Below, in pieces: positions 39,357 to 39,471 of a stretch of 39,471 bases of DNA. Source of the DNA: Dysosmobacter segnis (GTDB lineage Bacteria; Bacillota; Clostridia; Oscillospirales; Oscillospiraceae). The translations under genes were made by a program, and so were the position numbers. The first letter of the stretch is position 1; each line of letters starts with the position of its first letter. The DNA is taken from NCBI RefSeq assembly GCF_014297285.1, contig NZ_JACOQI010000024.1:1-39471 (forward strand). The letters run 5' to 3'. The notes beneath the pieces are model-generated. The model ran no database searches. It saw only the letters and a list, made by a program, of their open reading frames with translations, and was not told the DNA's origin.

Positions 39357-39471
39357 ATGCCGAAATATTATCCGATCAACGAAGAAGCCGCAAAGCGGGC
39401 AAAAGATATGAACAGCTTTTCCGACTATCAGCCGGGCTCCGCTACGGCGGGCTACCGGGCAATGGTCGATG
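39357..39471 (+). CDS. ICE protein, 5' end only
   Basis: 38 codons then the window ends. Begins MPKYYPINEEAAKRAKDMNS and continues FSDYQPGSATAGYRAMV, a start I associate with proteins of Tn1549-like conjugative elements, but I cannot name the family reliably. The start follows GAAGGAGATACT. Full length and function cannot be judged from this window. Confidence 0.7.
   Translation, partial: MPKYYPINEEAAKRAKDMNSFSDYQPGSATAGYRAMVD

Noticed and set aside
1..39471. tRNA, rRNA or CRISPR arrays
   Set aside because: None recognised by reading; no cloverleaf-like conserved segments or regularly spaced repeats were seen.

Overview
The window is a complete Mu-like transposable prophage of 36,659 bp (191-36849) inserted in an integrative and conjugative element (ICE) of a gut Clostridia-type Firmicute. 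Evidence for the host: strong AGGAGG-type ribosome sites throughout, an LLH-type holin and a one-protein endolysin suited to a Gram-positive wall, and flanking genes typical of Tn1549/CD1108-type conjugative elements (NlpC/P60 hydrolase, DUF4315, CD1107/DUF4366, cysteine-rich VLP). Species cannot be named from sequence alone; Mu-like prophages are known, from memory, in Faecalibacterium and relatives.

Insertion. The phage starts with TGT and ends with ACA, carries matching terminal repeats (TTTGAGAAAT begins at base 18 from both ends), and is flanked by a 5-bp duplication CCTAT (186-190 and 36850-36854). Removing phage plus one CCTAT restores an open NlpC/P60 (CD1108-like) gene, split here into 2-190 and 36855-37628.

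Layout. 191-867: left end with putative transposase sites, repeats and a leftward terminator. 868-1356: repressor, divergent from an early promoter (1400-1428). 1560-4988: small early genes, one opposite-strand gene with its own -10 box, and a Ner-like regulator. 5011-10051: MuA transposase, MuB ATPase, Gam, GemA and small genes. 10065-11789: endolysin and Mor-type activator, then a strong terminator. 11902-12693: holin and gp25-like protein. 12698-20842: packaging and head genes (gp26-like, DUF3486, TerL, a DNA methyltransferase, portal, F, I/Z, decoration, capsid T). 20872-31670: neck, tail sheath, tube, chaperone with a -1 frameshift, tape measure, hub and baseplate genes in Mu order.

31667-36645 replaces the Mu tail-fibre/Gin region with a diversity-generating retroelement (DGR): Avd (32570-32929), template repeat TR (32976-33068), reverse transcriptase (33288-34538) and target fibre (34453-36312) with variable repeat VR (35033-35125). 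TR and VR are 93 bp each and differ at 13 positions, all adenines in TR; none of the 70 non-adenine positions differs. The VR is internal to the target and is followed by three Ig/cadherin-like repeats. The right flank resumes the ICE.

How it fits together: the transposase module jumps and replicates the phage, the Mor module turns on lysis and virion genes, and the DGR rewrites the tip of the probable receptor-binding fibre. The prophage has disrupted an ICE cell-wall hydrolase and could travel with the ICE if transfer still works.
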